This document shows, piece after piece, positions 18,442 to 29,258 of a DNA stretch of 64,000 nucleotides (positions are counted from its first letter, which is position 1; every line of letters starts with the position of its first letter). The translations under genes were made by a program, and so were the position numbers. Location of the stretch: the NCBI RefSeq assembly GCF_020164435.1, contig NZ_JAIUDQ010000014.1, positions 1-64,000 of the forward strand, given 5' to 3'. The stretch comes from Phyllobacterium lublinensis. Its GTDB lineage: Bacteria; Pseudomonadota; Alphaproteobacteria; Rhizobiales; Rhizobiaceae. The notes under the pieces are model-generated. The model saw nothing but the letters and a program-made list of their open reading frames with translations, ran no database searches and was not told the origin of the DNA.

Positions 18442-19332
18442 ATGGATCGGCACCAGGTCTTCGACCGCAATCTACTGCTGGCAAGACGCCTGCGGGCATT
18501 CAAGCAGCACGGCAATGCAGCCGATTTCCTGCTTGCCCGAGCCGCCGAGGATCTGGAAGAACGCCTGTCCGCGGTCGAGCGCACATTCGACATCGCCGTT
18601 GACCTTGCCAGCCATACGGGCCTTGCGGCGCAGGCGTTGCAGCGATCCGGAAAGGCGGGTTCAATTGTGCGCATCGAGCAGGCACAGCCGTTTCTGGATC
18701 GTGCGCTTCCCGCGATTGTCGCCGATGAAGAGGTCCTGCCGCTGAAAGCCGCGAGCGTCGACCTGATCGTGTCGTTGCTCTCCCTGCACATGACCAACGA
18801 CACCCCGGGCACGCTGTTGCAAATTCGCAGGACACTGAAACCGGATGGTCTTTTCCTCGGCGCAATGGCCGGTGAGAACACGCTTGCCGAACTTCGCGAG
18901 TGTCTGCTCGTCGCGGAGAGCGAAGTCTTCGGCGGAGCTTCGCCGCGCGTCGCGCCCTTTGCCGACGTCCGTGATGCCGGCGGCCTGCTGCAGCGCGCCG
19001 GCTTTACCCTGCCCGTGACGGACATAGAAACCTATACGGTTCGCTATGATTCGGCCTTCGCCCTGATGCGTGACCTGCGCGCCATGGGCATGCAGAATGT
19101 GCTGATCGGGCGTTCGCGCCGCCCCATGACCCGGCATTTCTTCACGCGGGTTGCCGAAATCTACGCCGAACGCTTCAGCGATCCAGATGGCCGGATAAGA
19201 GCGACATTTTCATTCATCTGGATGTCCGGCTGGGCCGCGCACGAGTCACAGCAGAAGCCGTTGAAACCTGGCTCAGCCAAGGCCTCGCTGGCCGGCTTCC
19301 TGAAGGACGTGGAATCACTCCAGAAGAAATAG
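18442..19332 (+). CDS. SAM-dependent methyltransferase (NDUFAF5/BioC-like)
   Basis: A 296-residue class I methyltransferase. The start MDRHQVFDRNLLLARR and the segment LKPDGLFLGAMAGENTLAELR match the alphaproteobacterial relatives of mitochondrial NDUFAF5, a complex I assembly factor that hydroxylates a subunit. The usual glycine-rich SAM motif is weak here, as in that family. I chose ATG 18442; the frame is open to a GTG at 18409, and neither has a strong ribosome binding site. It is divergent from comF. The assignment to the NDUFAF5-like group is by pattern only. Confidence 0.82.
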   Translation: MDRHQVFDRNLLLARRLRAFKQHGNAADFLLARAAEDLEERLSAVERTFDIAVDLASHTGLAAQALQRSGKAGSIVRIEQAQPFLDRALPAIVADEEVLPLKAASVDLIVSLLSLHMTNDTPGTLLQIRRTLKPDGLFLGAMAGENTLAELRECLLVAESEVFGGASPRVAPFADVRDAGGLLQRAGFTLPVTDIETYTVRYDSAFALMRDLRAMGMQNVLIGRSRRPMTRHFFTRVAEIYAERFSDPDGRIRATFSFIWMSGWAAHESQQKPLKPGSAKASLAGFLKDVESLQKK

Positions 19333-19335
19333 CCG

Positions 19336-19707
19336 TCAGCAGTCGCCGGTCTTTGTTCCATCGCTGTGAAGAATGCAGACAGCATTTGGCGCCCGCTGCA
19401 GCACGCTGCGGCGTTCCGTATAGATGGACGGCGCGGGATCGGCTTTGCGGATCGAGCCCGTTGCCATCTCGTCGAGGGAGCGTCCGGCCGAATAGTCGAC
19501 CACGGCCTGTGTGCCGCGATCGGCAAGCGGCGCGATGATCAGTGCCAGCGCGATCGCGGCTGATCCAAACAGGAGCGTGATCCGCAAGAGGCCCATTCCT
19601 GCGCCCGCGAGAGTTCTCGACAGCGACAACCCATCGTCGCGATAATCATTGTTACGCCCCATGCCCCACCTGAAATACGTTTTCAGAATCGCATAAAAGT
19701 CGCTCAA
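19336..19707 (-). CDS. hypothetical single-span membrane protein
   Basis: A 123-residue protein with one clear hydrophobic segment at about residues 38-62, a charged N-terminal cytoplasmic part and an outward tail with two cysteines near the C-terminus (AVCILHSDGTKTGDC). I do not recognise a characterised family, though small proteins of this layout occur near mutT and argJ in rhizobial genomes. It converges on the methyltransferase gene with 3 bases between. Confidence 0.65.
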   Translation of the reverse strand: MSDFYAILKTYFRWGMGRNNDYRDDGLSLSRTLAGAGMGLLRITLLFGSAAIALALIIAPLADRGTQAVVDYSAGRSLDEMATGSIRKADPAPSIYTERRSVLQRAPNAVCILHSDGTKTGDC

Positions 19708-19817
19708 TCAGGTGAAGGAGTCATTAACAATTGGCAAAGAATGCAGTTTGCGGTTGAAACGCACGGCCCGATACGAAATTCGCGTCGTGATCTCCGCATC
19801 AGGCGCCGGGCGGGCAG

Positions 19818-20225
19818 CTAGAGGAGATCGATCAGGAAGGGTATGAGCGGAATGTCGGCCGGCGGCATGGGATAGTCGCGCATGTCCTTCGGCTTTACCC
19901 ATTTCAGGGCCTGGCCCTCCATGGATCGTGGAATGCCTTCATATCGCCTGCAGATGAACAGCGGCATCAGGAGATGGAAGGTTTCGTAGGTATGGCTGGC
20001 GAATGTCAGAGGTGCGAGGCAGTCCGGCTTCACCGTGATTCCCAGCTCTTCGTGCAATTCACGGATGAGGCTTGCCTCGGGCGTTTCCCCCGGATCGACC
20101 TTGCCGCCCGGAAATTCCCATAGTCCGGCAAGCGACTTGCCCTCAGGGCGTTGAGTCAGCAGCACCCGACCATCGGCATCCACCAACGCACAGGCCGTGA
20201 CCAGGAGGATAGAATGCGTGTTCAT
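19818..20225 (-). CDS. mutT: (d)CTP/8-oxo-dGTP Nudix hydrolase MutT
   Basis: A 135-residue Nudix enzyme that removes oxidised nucleotides before they enter DNA. The Nudix box GGKVDPGETPEASLIRELHEELGI follows the G-x5-E-x7-REUxEExGU pattern exactly. Its start overlaps the end of the upstream acetyltransferase gene by 4 bases, so they are co-translated. Confidence 0.93.
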   Translation of the reverse strand: MNTHSILLVTACALVDADGRVLLTQRPEGKSLAGLWEFPGGKVDPGETPEASLIRELHEELGITVKPDCLAPLTFASHTYETFHLLMPLFICRRYEGIPRSMEGQALKWVKPKDMRDYPMPPADIPLIPFLIDLL

Positions 20226-20974
20226 GTGTCAGGTGCCTGTCTGTAAGCGTAGCGATAGGCTTCCTTGAACCCCATCTGTTCATAGAGCGAGATGGCACCG
20301 CCATTGGCAAGTTCGACCTGCAGCCAGGCCTTCTTCGCACCATGTTGCAAGGCCCATTTCAACGCCGACTGGATGACGGTTCTTCCCAGCCCGCTTCGCC
20401 GCCGGTTTGCCGCGGTTCCGATGTTGAACAAGCCGGCAAGCGTGCCGTCATGCACGCAGATGGCGGTGGAAACCGGCACCGATCCATCTTCGATGACGAA
20501 CAGGCCCTTGGACGGGCGGATCGCATTGATGACCTCGAACAGACCCGGTTTCAGCGCAGAATTCTCACCCTGGACCTTGAGCGCGGCATCGATGAAACGG
20601 CCGATATCCTTCAGCGGTATCTGGTCGAGCGCATTGGAGAGATCGACATGGGCGAGATCGGCAGTCATGACCATCGATTCATCGAAGCGCTTCCACCCCT
20701 GCTGCTCGAGATAGTCGTCGAGTGCTTTGGGCGCGAGCGGCGATTGCCGGAATATCGGGGGCCTGCCATAGGCGCGAAATCGCTGGGCGGCACGCTCCAC
20801 CCGCTGTTCCATGTTATCGGTGTCGCCGGGGTCGAGCGGATTGACGGAGTTCAGTCGCTTCGAGGGATGACTGGCCGTCATGCGAATGGCCCAGCTCCCG
20901 TCATAATGCACAGACGAAGCAGGCCAGGCCCGGAATCCGACCGCCTCGATCTGCCTGATCTGCGCTAGCTGCAT
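20222..20974 (-). CDS. GNAT family N-acetyltransferase
   Basis: A 250-residue protein whose C-terminal half holds the acetyl-CoA-binding core (GLFNIGTAANRRRSGLG, then ALQHGAKKAWLQVELANGGAISLYEQMGF). The N-terminal half is diverged and may be a second, degenerate GNAT fold. The substrate is unknown. It lies between argJ (21 bases) and mutT (4-base overlap) on one strand; this order is common in Rhizobiales. Confidence 0.88.
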   Translation of the reverse strand: MQLAQIRQIEAVGFRAWPASSVHYDGSWAIRMTASHPSKRLNSVNPLDPGDTDNMEQRVERAAQRFRAYGRPPIFRQSPLAPKALDDYLEQQGWKRFDESMVMTADLAHVDLSNALDQIPLKDIGRFIDAALKVQGENSALKPGLFEVINAIRPSKGLFVIEDGSVPVSTAICVHDGTLAGLFNIGTAANRRRSGLGRTVIQSALKWALQHGAKKAWLQVELANGGAISLYEQMGFKEAYRYAYRQAPDT

Positions 20975-20995
20975 ACGTGATCCTTCGAGAGCAGT

Positions 20996-22237
20996 TCAGC
21001 TGCGATAGTCGCCGTTGATTGCCACATATTCCTTGGTCAGGTCGCAGGTCCAAACGGTTGCCTTGCCTTTGCCGAGGCCAATATCCACACGAATCTCGAT
21101 GTCATCATTCTTCATGTAGGCGGACGTCGCCTCTTCCGAATAGTCCGGATCGCGCTCGCCGTCGCGGGCAACGCGAATATCGCCAAACCAGATGGCGAGG
21201 CGATCCCGATCGGCCGGCTCACCAGCCTTGCCGACCGCCATGACCACACGGCCCCAATTGGCATCCTCACCAGCTGCGGCCGTCTTGACGAGCGGCGAAT
21301 TGGCAATGGACAAGGCAATTCTCTTGGCCGACCGCGCGGACGCCGCGCCAGTTACCGTGATCTCCAGCATCTTGCGCGCGCCCTCGCCGTCGCGCACGAC
21401 CTGCAGGGCAAGGCTCTTCAGCACACGATCAAGCGCCTTGCCGAAATCCCGCAACCGCCTGTCCTTGAATTCTGTCACGGGTTCGGCGCCGCGTTCCGCG
21501 GCCGACCCGGTCGCAAACAGCAGCAAGGTATCGGAAGTCGAAGTATCGCTGTCGACAGTGACGGAGTTGAAACTCTTGCCGACGGATTTGGACAGCAGCT
21601 GTTGCAGGACATCCGATTCGATCGGCGCGTCCGTCGCGACAAAGGAAAGCATGGTTGCCATGTCCGGCGCAATCATCCCGGCGCCCTTGGCGATGCCGTT
21701 GATCGTCACCGGGACGCCTCCAAGAAGTACGGTTTCTGTCGCGACCTTGGGAAATGTGTCGGTGGTCATGATGGCGCTGGCGGCCTCCTGCCAGCGCTCC
21801 GGAAGCGCCTCCCTGGTCATACCATCGAGGAGATGGCTGAACTTTCCGGCATCTAGCGGCTCACCGATGACGCCCGTCGAAGCAAGAAAGACCTCATCAG
21901 GCTTGCAACCGGCCGCCTTTGCCGCCGCGGCTGCTGTCATCCTGGTCGATTCCCGGCCCTTTTTGCCCGTAAAGGCATTGGCATTGCCGGAATTGACGAC
22001 GACGGTACGCGCTTTGCCGCCTGTCAGGCTTTCGCGGCAGAAATCCACCGCAGCCGAGGGGCATTTGGACTTGGTGAAGACGCCGGCGACCGCTGCAGGC
22101 TTGTCAAAAACCATCATCAGCACGTCGGTCCGGCCCTTGTATTTGATACCGGCTTCGGCCGTTGCGATCCTTACCCCGCGAATTTCCGGCATCGCCGGAT
22201 AGTGCTTCGGTGCCAGAGGGGAGACGGATGTCGACAT
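20996..22237 (-). CDS. argJ: bifunctional ornithine acetyltransferase / N-acetylglutamate synthase
   Basis: Arginine biosynthesis enzyme that recycles the acetyl group from acetylornithine to glutamate. The 413-residue precursor cleaves itself before the nucleophilic threonine in [14 protein letters not shown] (Thr about 195), which is intact. I chose ATG 22237 ([14 protein letters not shown]), giving the family's normal length; the frame extends upstream to 22375 with an Arg-rich non-homologous stretch. It is the first gene of an argJ-GNAT-mutT run and lies 82 bases after the parvulin gene. Confidence 0.96.
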   Translation of the reverse strand: MSTSVSPLAPKHYPAMPEIRGVRIATAEAGIKYKGRTDVLMMVFDKPAAVAGVFTKSKCPSAAVDFCRESLTGGKARTVVVNSGNANAFTGKKGRESTRMTAAAAAKAAGCKPDEVFLASTGVIGEPLDAGKFSHLLDGMTREALPERWQEAASAIMTTDTFPKVATETVLLGGVPVTINGIAKGAGMIAPDMATMLSFVATDAPIESDVLQQLLSKSVGKSFNSVTVDSDTSTSDTLLLFATGSAAERGAEPVTEFKDRRLRDFGKALDRVLKSLALQVVRDGEGARKMLEITVTGAASARSAKRIALSIANSPLVKTAAAGEDANWGRVVMAVGKAGEPADRDRLAIWFGDIRVARDGERDPDYSEEATSAYMKNDDIEIRVDIGLGKGKATVWTCDLTKEYVAINGDYRS

Positions 22238-22319
22238 CGGTAACCTCGAAAGAATGTGCTTCGCAACGGTGGGGCGTGAATATGGAAGAAAAGGCCCGGC
22301 AAGCCGGGCCTTCGCAGGA

Positions 22320-23237
22320 TTACTGCTGCGCTTCGGTCGCGGCCTTGATCGCCTTTTCCGTTTCCGGATCGGCAAACTCGACCTTCAGATCACCGCGGTC
22401 CTTCTTGACCAGTTCGATGTAGCGCTCGCGAATCAGGATGGACTTTACCTGTTCCTTCACCTGGTCGAATGCCGGCGGCTGCTGCGCACGCTTGTCTTCG
22501 AGCTTGATGATGTGGAACCCGAACTGGGTCTGTACCGGCTCCTTGGTATATTTGCCGATCTCGAGAGCCGTGGCGGCCTTCTCGAATTCCGGTACCATCT
22601 GGCCAGGGCCGAAGTAGCCGAGGTCACCGCCCTGTGCGGCCGAACCGTCGGTTGACTTTTCCTTGGCGACGTCTTCGAAGGAAGCACCACCGTCGAGCTG
22701 CTTGATGATCGCTTCGGCCTCTTCCTTGGTCTTTACCAGGATATGACGTGCACGAACTTCATTCTGGGGCGGCATTGCCGCGATTTCCTTGTCGTAGCGG
22801 GCACGGATATCGGCGTCGGTGATCTTGTCCACGACCTGCTGCTTGAAATAGTCATTGTGCAGGGCGCGATCGCGCAGGAACTGCATGCGAGCCTTGAAGT
22901 CCGATGTCTGGTCCAGCTTCTCGGCTTCGGCCTTGGCTGCCAGCGACTTGATGTCGATGATTGCAGCCAAAGCGGCCAAACGCCGCTGGTCGTCGGGCAG
23001 ACGTGCAAACTGCGGGTCGAGGTCTGCAGAAATCTGGTCGACTTCCTTGGCCGTAATCTTGGCGCCGTCGATCGTCACCAATACTTTGTCAGGATCCACC
23101 TTGGCAGCTGCAGGGGACGCCGGATCGGTCTTTGCGGCATCCGTTTTGCCGGCGTCCTGGGCCATTGCCACAGAGGAAATACCGGTAAAAAATACAGCAG
23201 CAGTCATAAATGAAAGGGTTTTACGCAATTGGTTCAT
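22320..23237 (-). CDS. exported parvulin-type peptidyl-prolyl isomerase
   Basis: A 305-residue periplasmic foldase. A signal peptide (about 1-26, ending VAMAQ) is followed by an Ala/Asp/Lys-rich linker, a SurA/PrsA-like N-terminal chaperone part and one parvulin domain (about 150-245) with [12 protein letters not shown] and the [17 protein letters not shown] core. It should assist folding of outer-membrane or secreted proteins. It is divergent from secA across 256 bases, placing an exported-protein foldase beside the secretion motor. Confidence 0.92.
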   Translation of the reverse strand: MNQLRKTLSFMTAAVFFTGISSVAMAQDAGKTDAAKTDPASPAAAKVDPDKVLVTIDGAKITAKEVDQISADLDPQFARLPDDQRRLAALAAIIDIKSLAAKAEAEKLDQTSDFKARMQFLRDRALHNDYFKQQVVDKITDADIRARYDKEIAAMPPQNEVRARHILVKTKEEAEAIIKQLDGGASFEDVAKEKSTDGSAAQGGDLGYFGPGQMVPEFEKAATALEIGKYTKEPVQTQFGFHIIKLEDKRAQQPPAFDQVKEQVKSILIRERYIELVKKDRGDLKVEFADPETEKAIKAATEAQQ

Positions 23238-23493
23238 GGGTCAATTTCTCCTTGGGAGACCGGTACGGGCTATGATTACGGCAGAATTTTGCCATGAAGG
23301 AGCAATCAACTGCTATGCGCTTCTACATTGACATCATTCGAGCCCCCTCTTATCTGTCCATCGGCTTTGCGTCCAGACAGATAAGCTTATAGATTTGGCT
23401 TGTGTCCGTACTGTATCAGGCATTTTCGATGCCTTGCGGCGGATGCCTCAAATGCCGGGCAATCCTGGCAAAACGAATTAGAGAGGACCAGGG

Positions 23494-26220
23494 ATGGTCA
23501 GTTTCGGCGGCCTCGCCCGCAAGATTTTCGGCTCCTCCAATGAGCGCCGTGTCAAGAGCTTCAAGCCCCGCGTTGACGCGATCAATGCGCTTGAAGCAGA
23601 AATTTCATCGCTCACCGACGAGCAGCTGAAAGCGAAGACTGCCGAGTTTCGTGCACGTCTCGCCGAGGGAACGAAGCTTGACGACCTGCTCGTACCGGCG
23701 TTTGCCGTCGTGCGTGAAGCGGCCAAGCGGGTTCTCGGCATGCGTCCCTTCGATGTGCAGCTCATTGGCGGCATGGTCCTGCACAATGGCGGCATCTCGG
23801 AAATGCGCACCGGTGAAGGCAAGACGCTGGTTGCGACCTTGCCGGTCTATCTCAATGCCCTTGAAAGCAAAGGCGTCCATGTCGTCACTGTGAATGACTA
23901 TCTGGCTACGCGCGATGCGCACTGGATGGGCCAGATCTACAACTTCCTCGGCCTGACCTACGGCATCATCGTCCATGGTCTTGATGACGAGGAGCGTGCC
24001 AAGGCCTACAACGCCGACATTACCTACGCGACCAATAACGAACTGGGCTTCGATTACCTGCGCGACAACATGAAGTATGAGCGCGCGCAGATGGTTCAGC
24101 GGCCGCATCACTATGCGATCGTCGACGAAGTCGATTCGATCCTTGTCGATGAAGCACGCACGCCGCTGATCATTTCCGGTCCGCTGGACGATCGTTCCGA
24201 CTTCTACAATCTCATCGATACGTTCATCCTGCCGTTGACGCCGGAAGACTACGAAATCGATGAAAAGCAGAAGACTGCGATTTTCACCGAGGAAGGCACC
24301 GAAAAGCTCGAGAACCTGCTCAAGGCCGCCGGACATCTCAAGGGCGAAGGCCTCTACGACATCGAGAACGTTGCCGTCGTCCATCACGTCAACAATGCGC
24401 TGCGTGCCCACAGGCTTTTCCAGAAGGACAAGGACTACATTGTTCGCAACGATGAAATCGTCATCATCGACGAATTCACCGGCCGCATGATGCCGGGCCG
24501 CCGCTTCTCGGAGGGTCTGCACCAGGCTCTCGAGGCGAAGGAGCATGTGACGATCCAGCCGGAAAACCAGACGCTGGCTTCAATCACCTTCCAGAACTAT
24601 TTCCGCATGTACAAGAAGCTCGCCGGCATGACCGGTACGGCCTCCACGGAAGCGGAAGAATTCGGCAACATCTATGGCCTCGAGGTTACGGAGATTCCGA
24701 CCAACCTTCCCGTTCAGCGTCTGGACGAGGATGACGAGGTCTACCGGACGGCCGAGGAAAAGTACAAGGCCATCATTCGCGATATTCGCGAAGCCAGTGC
24801 CAAGGGTCAGCCCATCCTCGTCGGCACCACTTCTATCGAGAAGTCGGAACAATTGGCGGATCGCCTGCGCCAGGAAGGCTTCAAGGACTTCCAGGTCCTC
24901 AATGCGCGTTACCATGAACAGGAAGCCTATATCGTCGCGCAGGCGGGTGTCCCGGGTGCCATCACGATCGCGACGAATATGGCAGGCCGCGGTACCGACA
25001 TCCAGCTCGGCGGCAACCTCGACATGCGCATCAAGCAAGAGCTTGACGACATGCCGGATGGTGCCGAGCGCAAGGCCAAGGAAGCAGCCATTCGCGAGGA
25101 CATCGCCCGCCTGAAGGAAAAGGCGCTCGCTGCCGGCGGCCTCTACGTTCTTGCCACCGAACGGCATGAAAGCCGCCGCATCGACAACCAGCTGCGCGGC
25201 CGTTCCGGTCGTCAGGGCGATCCCGGCCGTTCGAAATTCTTCCTGTCGCTGCAGGACGACCTCATGCGCATCTTCGGGTCCGAGCGCATGGACGGAATGC
25301 TGCAGAAGCTTGGCCTCAAGGAGGACGAAGCCATCGTCCATCCCTGGATCAACAAGGCGCTTGAAAAGGCGCAGAAGAAGGTTGAAGCGCGCAACTTCGA
25401 TATCCGCAAGAACCTGCTCAAATATGATGACGTGATGAACGATCAGCGCAAGGTGATCTTCGAGCAGCGCATCGAGCTGATGGACAGCAAGGATCTCAGC
25501 GAAACCACCAAGGAAATGCGCGAAGATGTGGTCGATGACATGATCTCGCGTCATACGCCGGAAGGCGCCTATGCCGAGCAGTGGAATATCAAGCAGCTCG
25601 ACGAGGATGTGCGCAATATTCTCAATCTCGATCTGCCCGTGACCGAATGGGCGCTCGAGGATGGCATCACACCGGATGACATCCGGGAGCGCCTGACCGA
25701 AAACGTCGAGAAGGCGGCAGCCGACCGCGCGGAACGCTTCGGCCCCGAGATCATGGCCTATGTCGAGAAGTCTGTCATCCTCCAGACGCTCGACGCGCTT
25801 TGGCGCGAACACCTCGTCAACCTGGACCATTTGCGCTCCGTCGTCGGCTTCCGCGGCTATGCGCAACGCGATCCGCTGAACGAATACAAGACAGAAGGTT
25901 TCGAGCTCTTCCAGACCATGCTGGTCAACCTGCGCCAGAACGTGACGTCACAGTTGATGCGTGTCGAGATCGTCCGCGAGGCAGCAAGTGCTCCCGAGCC
26001 CGCCCTCCCTGTCATGGAAGGCCATCATATCGATGGCTTTACCGGAGAGGATGATTTCGGCGAAGGCAGCATGCTGGCCGTCCAGGAGGATCTGCGGGTG
26101 GTCGATCCTGCCGATCGCGATCCCAACAATCCGCAAACCTGGGGCAAGATTGGCCGCAACGAGGCCTGCCCTTGCGGCTCCGGCAAGAAATACAAGCATT
26201 GCCACGGCGCATTCGTCTGA
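23494..26220 (+). CDS. secA: preprotein translocase ATPase SecA
   Basis: ATPase motor that drives proteins through SecYEG. The 908-residue product has Walker A MRTGEGKT (104-111), Walker [14 protein letters not shown], the DEAD-type second domain with [14 protein letters not shown], and the C-terminal zinc-binding tail [14 protein letters not shown] used for SecB and phospholipid contacts. GAGAGGACC precedes ATG 23494 at good spacing. It is transcribed alone and ends in a strong terminator. Confidence 0.98.
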   Translation: MVSFGGLARKIFGSSNERRVKSFKPRVDAINALEAEISSLTDEQLKAKTAEFRARLAEGTKLDDLLVPAFAVVREAAKRVLGMRPFDVQLIGGMVLHNGGISEMRTGEGKTLVATLPVYLNALESKGVHVVTVNDYLATRDAHWMGQIYNFLGLTYGIIVHGLDDEERAKAYNADITYATNNELGFDYLRDNMKYERAQMVQRPHHYAIVDEVDSILVDEARTPLIISGPLDDRSDFYNLIDTFILPLTPEDYEIDEKQKTAIFTEEGTEKLENLLKAAGHLKGEGLYDIENVAVVHHVNNALRAHRLFQKDKDYIVRNDEIVIIDEFTGRMMPGRRFSEGLHQALEAKEHVTIQPENQTLASITFQNYFRMYKKLAGMTGTASTEAEEFGNIYGLEVTEIPTNLPVQRLDEDDEVYRTAEEKYKAIIRDIREASAKGQPILVGTTSIEKSEQLADRLRQEGFKDFQVLNARYHEQEAYIVAQAGVPGAITIATNMAGRGTDIQLGGNLDMRIKQELDDMPDGAERKAKEAAIREDIARLKEKALAAGGLYVLATERHESRRIDNQLRGRSGRQGDPGRSKFFLSLQDDLMRIFGSERMDGMLQKLGLKEDEAIVHPWINKALEKAQKKVEARNFDIRKNLLKYDDVMNDQRKVIFEQRIELMDSKDLSETTKEMREDVVDDMISRHTPEGAYAEQWNIKQLDEDVRNILNLDLPVTEWALEDGITPDDIRERLTENVEKAAADRAERFGPEIMAYVEKSVILQTLDALWREHLVNLDHLRSVVGFRGYAQRDPLNEYKTEGFELFQTMLVNLRQNVTSQLMRVEIVREAASAPEPALPVMEGHHIDGFTGEDDFGEGSMLAVQEDLRVVDPADRDPNNPQTWGKIGRNEACPCGSGKKYKHCHGAFV

Positions 26221-26226
26221 TTGTCC

Positions 26227-26257
26227 AAGGCCGCGTTCAGAACGCGGCCTTTTTCTT
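26227..26257 (+). terminator. rho-independent terminator of secA
   Basis: AAGGCCGCGTT (26227-26237) and AACGCGGCCTT (26241-26251) form a perfect 11-bp stem with a 3-base loop, followed by TTTCTTT. It begins 7 bases after the secA stop codon. Confidence 0.92.
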
Positions 26258-26312
26258 TGATCGCCCTTTCCCCGTCGCCTCTCCCCACTCGCAATTGGTG
26301 GGACGGCAGCCC

Positions 26313-26340
26313 TTCTGCCGGGTGAACATTCCCGGCAGAA
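26313..26340. repeat. perfect 10-bp hairpin before the flippase gene
   Basis: TTCTGCCGGG (26313-26322) and CCCGGCAGAA (26331-26340) enclose an 8-base loop. No T run follows. It lies 75 bases before the flippase start, so it is in the leader or just upstream of the promoter. Confidence 0.55.
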
Positions 26341-26414
26341 CGCTGGCATTGTCCGTTGACTTTTCGAACCGTTTCTAAAGGTTTACGGATTATAGGGTCG
26401 GGCATAGGAAACGA

Positions 26415-27848
26415 GTGGAGCTGCCCTTGGGAATTTCTGCGGCGAGAACTGCAGACCGGCTACTGCCGGAAAGACTGTCACAGCAGCTTCGTCCCTGGCT
26501 TCTTCGCCTGGATCAGGTGCTTGACGGGTCAACCGAACACGCCGTTGCACAGCGGGTCTCGCTGATCGCCTTCCTGGTGCGACTCGTCAGTGCCGCCATC
26601 GCTCTTGTCTCACAGGTAATCTTCGCACGCTGGATGGGCCAGTTCGAATACGGCATCTTCGTCCTGGTATGGGTAACGGTGGTGATCCTCGGCAATCTTT
26701 CATGCCTTGGCTTCCAGACCACGGTCATCCGGTTCGTGCCCGAATATCTCGAGCGCCAGCAACTCGATCATTTGCGCGGCATCCTGTTCACCAGCAAGGC
26801 ATTCGCACTGAGCCTGACGACCTGCATCGCCGTGATCGGCGCGGCCGGGGTTTACTTGTTTCGGAACAGCATTGAATCCTACTACGTTGCCCCCTTCATC
26901 ATCGGCTTCATCTGCCTGCCGATGATTGCGCTCGGTGATACGCTCGACGGCACGGCAAGGTCGAGGTCCTGGGCGCTTGTCGCCCTCACTCCCACCTATA
27001 TCATCCGCCCGGTGCTGACCCTTGTGGTGATGAGCATCGCGCACGTCACGGGCTTTGCCCCGACGGCAGTGGTTGCCGTCGTATCGGCGATCATCGCGAC
27101 GTATACGACGACGCTCCTGCAATTGTTGGTGGTGAACCACCGGTTCAAAGGCGTTGTGGCACCAGGAGCGAGGCAGATCCGCTTTGGCGAATGGTTCGCC
27201 GTATCACTGCCGATTTTCCTGGTCGAAGGCTTTTTCTTCCTGCTGACCAATGCCGACGTACTGATGGTTGGCCGCTATCTGGCACCTGAAAAGGTCGCGA
27301 CCTATTTCGCAACTGTGAAACTGCTCGCTCTTGTGCATTTCGTCTATTTCTCCGTCAAGGCCGGCGCTGCCCAGCGTTATTCGGAACTCATGCATACCCA
27401 TGACCACGACCAGTTGGCGCAGTTTGCCCGTGACACGGCACGTTGGACCTTTTGGCCGTCGCTGGCGATGGCGATCGTCCTGCTCCTGCTCGGCAAGCCG
27501 CTGCTTTACCTGTTCGGTGCCCAATTCACCGACGGCTATCCATTGCTGTTCGTGCTGGTGATCGGCGTCGTCGCCCGCGCTTCGGTCGGACCGGCCGAGA
27601 GCTTGCTCAATATGGCGGGCAAACAGAAAATCTGCGCCGCCGTTTACGCCGTCACACTGATTGTTAACATCTGCCTCAGCATTCTGCTGATCCCGGTCTA
27701 TGGTCTCGCCGGTGCCGCATGCGCGACAGCCTTCTCCATGGTTTTTGAGGCGGTGACGCTGGCCTTGACCGTCTACAATCGCTTGAATATCAACATGTTC
27801 GTATTTGCCGGCAGGACGAGTGCAAGACCTGCCAAGGAAGAAATCTGA
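26415..27848 (+). CDS. polysaccharide/lipid flippase (Wzx/MurJ-like, MOP superfamily)
   Basis: A 477-residue inner-membrane protein with about 12-14 hydrophobic segments, beginning after a soluble N-terminal stretch of about 50 residues. The layout, including RVSLIAFLVRLVSAAIALVSQ in the first span, matches O-antigen/polysaccharide flippases. The substrate is likely a lipid-linked glycan, but this is inferred. GTG 26415 is preceded by AGGA at 5 bases. The stop overlaps the next gene's ATG by one base (TGATG), so the two are translationally coupled. Confidence 0.82.
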   Translation: MELPLGISAARTADRLLPERLSQQLRPWLLRLDQVLDGSTEHAVAQRVSLIAFLVRLVSAAIALVSQVIFARWMGQFEYGIFVLVWVTVVILGNLSCLGFQTTVIRFVPEYLERQQLDHLRGILFTSKAFALSLTTCIAVIGAAGVYLFRNSIESYYVAPFIIGFICLPMIALGDTLDGTARSRSWALVALTPTYIIRPVLTLVVMSIAHVTGFAPTAVVAVVSAIIATYTTTLLQLLVVNHRFKGVVAPGARQIRFGEWFAVSLPIFLVEGFFFLLTNADVLMVGRYLAPEKVATYFATVKLLALVHFVYFSVKAGAAQRYSELMHTHDHDQLAQFARDTARWTFWPSLAMAIVLLLLGKPLLYLFGAQFTDGYPLLFVLVIGVVARASVGPAESLLNMAGKQKICAAVYAVTLIVNICLSILLIPVYGLAGAACATAFSMVFEAVTLALTVYNRLNINMFVFAGRTSARPAKEEI

Positions 27849-29134
27849 TGGCAGCCATACCGCTCCTCGAAGAATTGGCCGGAGGACCCTCGGCACAAAT
27901 CATCGCGCAGCTTTCGGGATTCGATGCGTCCCCCGATGCGGCCAAGCAGATCGAGGAAACACTGGGCAATCGCGGCGTTCCCCGCAAGCTGTCGGTCTAT
28001 TCCGCCTCCGCTGGCTTCGAGCTTTTGCAGGAACTGGACTATCTCACCTATCGCACGGTCGAGCCCAACATCTTCTTCCACCCGCGCTTCCTGGCACCGG
28101 CCATGCCCCGTCTCGATGACAGGCAGGTCCGTTTCATGGTGATGCGCGATGAAAATGACGTAAAGAGCCGTCTGCGCTTTCTCATGCCCTATACCATCGA
28201 GCGGCCGGGCTTTACCGTATCTGCCTCGATCATCCGCTCCTGGGCGACACCGTTCGGGCCGCAGGGAACACCCCTCATCGACCGTGACGACCCGCTTGGG
28301 GTACTCAACGATCTCTTCGACATGCTGGCTCGCAAACATCTCAAGTTTCCGGAGATCCTGGTCTTGCCGGACATGCTGCTGAACCGTACGGCGGCACAGC
28401 TTATCCGAGCCGTCGCCATGGACCGCAACCTTCCGCTGACGACCGTCAACCAGGTCGAGCGGCCGTTCCTCGACAGCGACAAGGAAGGCGACGACTACTT
28501 GCGGGCCGCCATTGGTACCCGCCATGCCAAGGAATACCGCCGGCTATGGCGCCGCCTTTCCGACAAGGGCAAGCTGACCTACCGGGTGAGCCGTAGCGAA
28601 GACGACATCCGCGTCAAGCTCGAAGAGTTCCTCGCGCTCGAAGCGAGCGGCTGGAAAGGACAGCGAGGCTCCGCCATGGCGGTCGACCGTTTTCGGGCTG
28701 CCTTCGCCCGCGAGGCGGTCAACAACCTCGCCGCACGCGATCTGGCGCGCATCCATACGCTTGAACTTGACGGCAAGACCATTGCCGTCCTGGTCGTCTT
28801 CGTCGAAGCCGGAGAGGCATGGACCTGGAAGACCGCCTATGACGAGAGTCTCGCGGCCTATTCGCCGGGCGTTCTCCTGCTGATCGAAATGCTGAAGAAT
28901 CATCTGGATGACCCCAACATCGACCGGACCGACTCCTGCGCCGTGCCCGACCATCCAGTCGCATCGCGTCTCTTCCAGGAACGTGAAGCAATCGGCACGC
29001 TGGTCATCGGACTGACGCCAACCGCCGATCGCGCGGTGCGGCAGGCCGCCTCACAGCTCCACCTCTACCGGCAAACCCAGAACTTCGCCCGCATCGTTCG
29101 CGAACGATTGAGGGACTTGACGCGGCGCAAGTAA
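27848..29134 (+). CDS. GNAT/FemAB-like acyltransferase (BcsL/CelD type)
   Basis: A 428-residue soluble protein of the CelD/BcsL-like acetyltransferase_6 group: the core around FLALEASGWKGQRGSAM, AFAREAVNNLAARDLARI and AWTWKTAYDESLAAYSPGVLL is typical. Such proteins often modify surface polysaccharides with acyl or amino-acyl groups. Coupling to the flippase gene by a TGATG overlap supports a role in making or decorating an exported glycan. No glycosyltransferase lies nearby, so the substrate is unknown. Confidence 0.8.
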   Translation: MAAIPLLEELAGGPSAQIIAQLSGFDASPDAAKQIEETLGNRGVPRKLSVYSASAGFELLQELDYLTYRTVEPNIFFHPRFLAPAMPRLDDRQVRFMVMRDENDVKSRLRFLMPYTIERPGFTVSASIIRSWATPFGPQGTPLIDRDDPLGVLNDLFDMLARKHLKFPEILVLPDMLLNRTAAQLIRAVAMDRNLPLTTVNQVERPFLDSDKEGDDYLRAAIGTRHAKEYRRLWRRLSDKGKLTYRVSRSEDDIRVKLEEFLALEASGWKGQRGSAMAVDRFRAAFAREAVNNLAARDLARIHTLELDGKTIAVLVVFVEAGEAWTWKTAYDESLAAYSPGVLLLIEMLKNHLDDPNIDRTDSCAVPDHPVASRLFQEREAIGTLVIGLTPTADRAVRQAASQLHLYRQTQNFARIVRERLRDLTRRK

Positions 29135-29258
29135 ACTTTTCGGGAACTTGTGCCCGGCCGGGCCGGACGTGGTAGGCTGTCTCGCAGGAAATCGACTTTC
29201 AACATCATTGATGCGGTTCCATCCGGATCCGGACATCCTTGCTGGAGGGTTGGACAAG

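Noticed and set aside
24580..25866. Minus-strand frame of 428 codons within secA
   Set aside because: Antisense shadow; secA is complete with all motifs.
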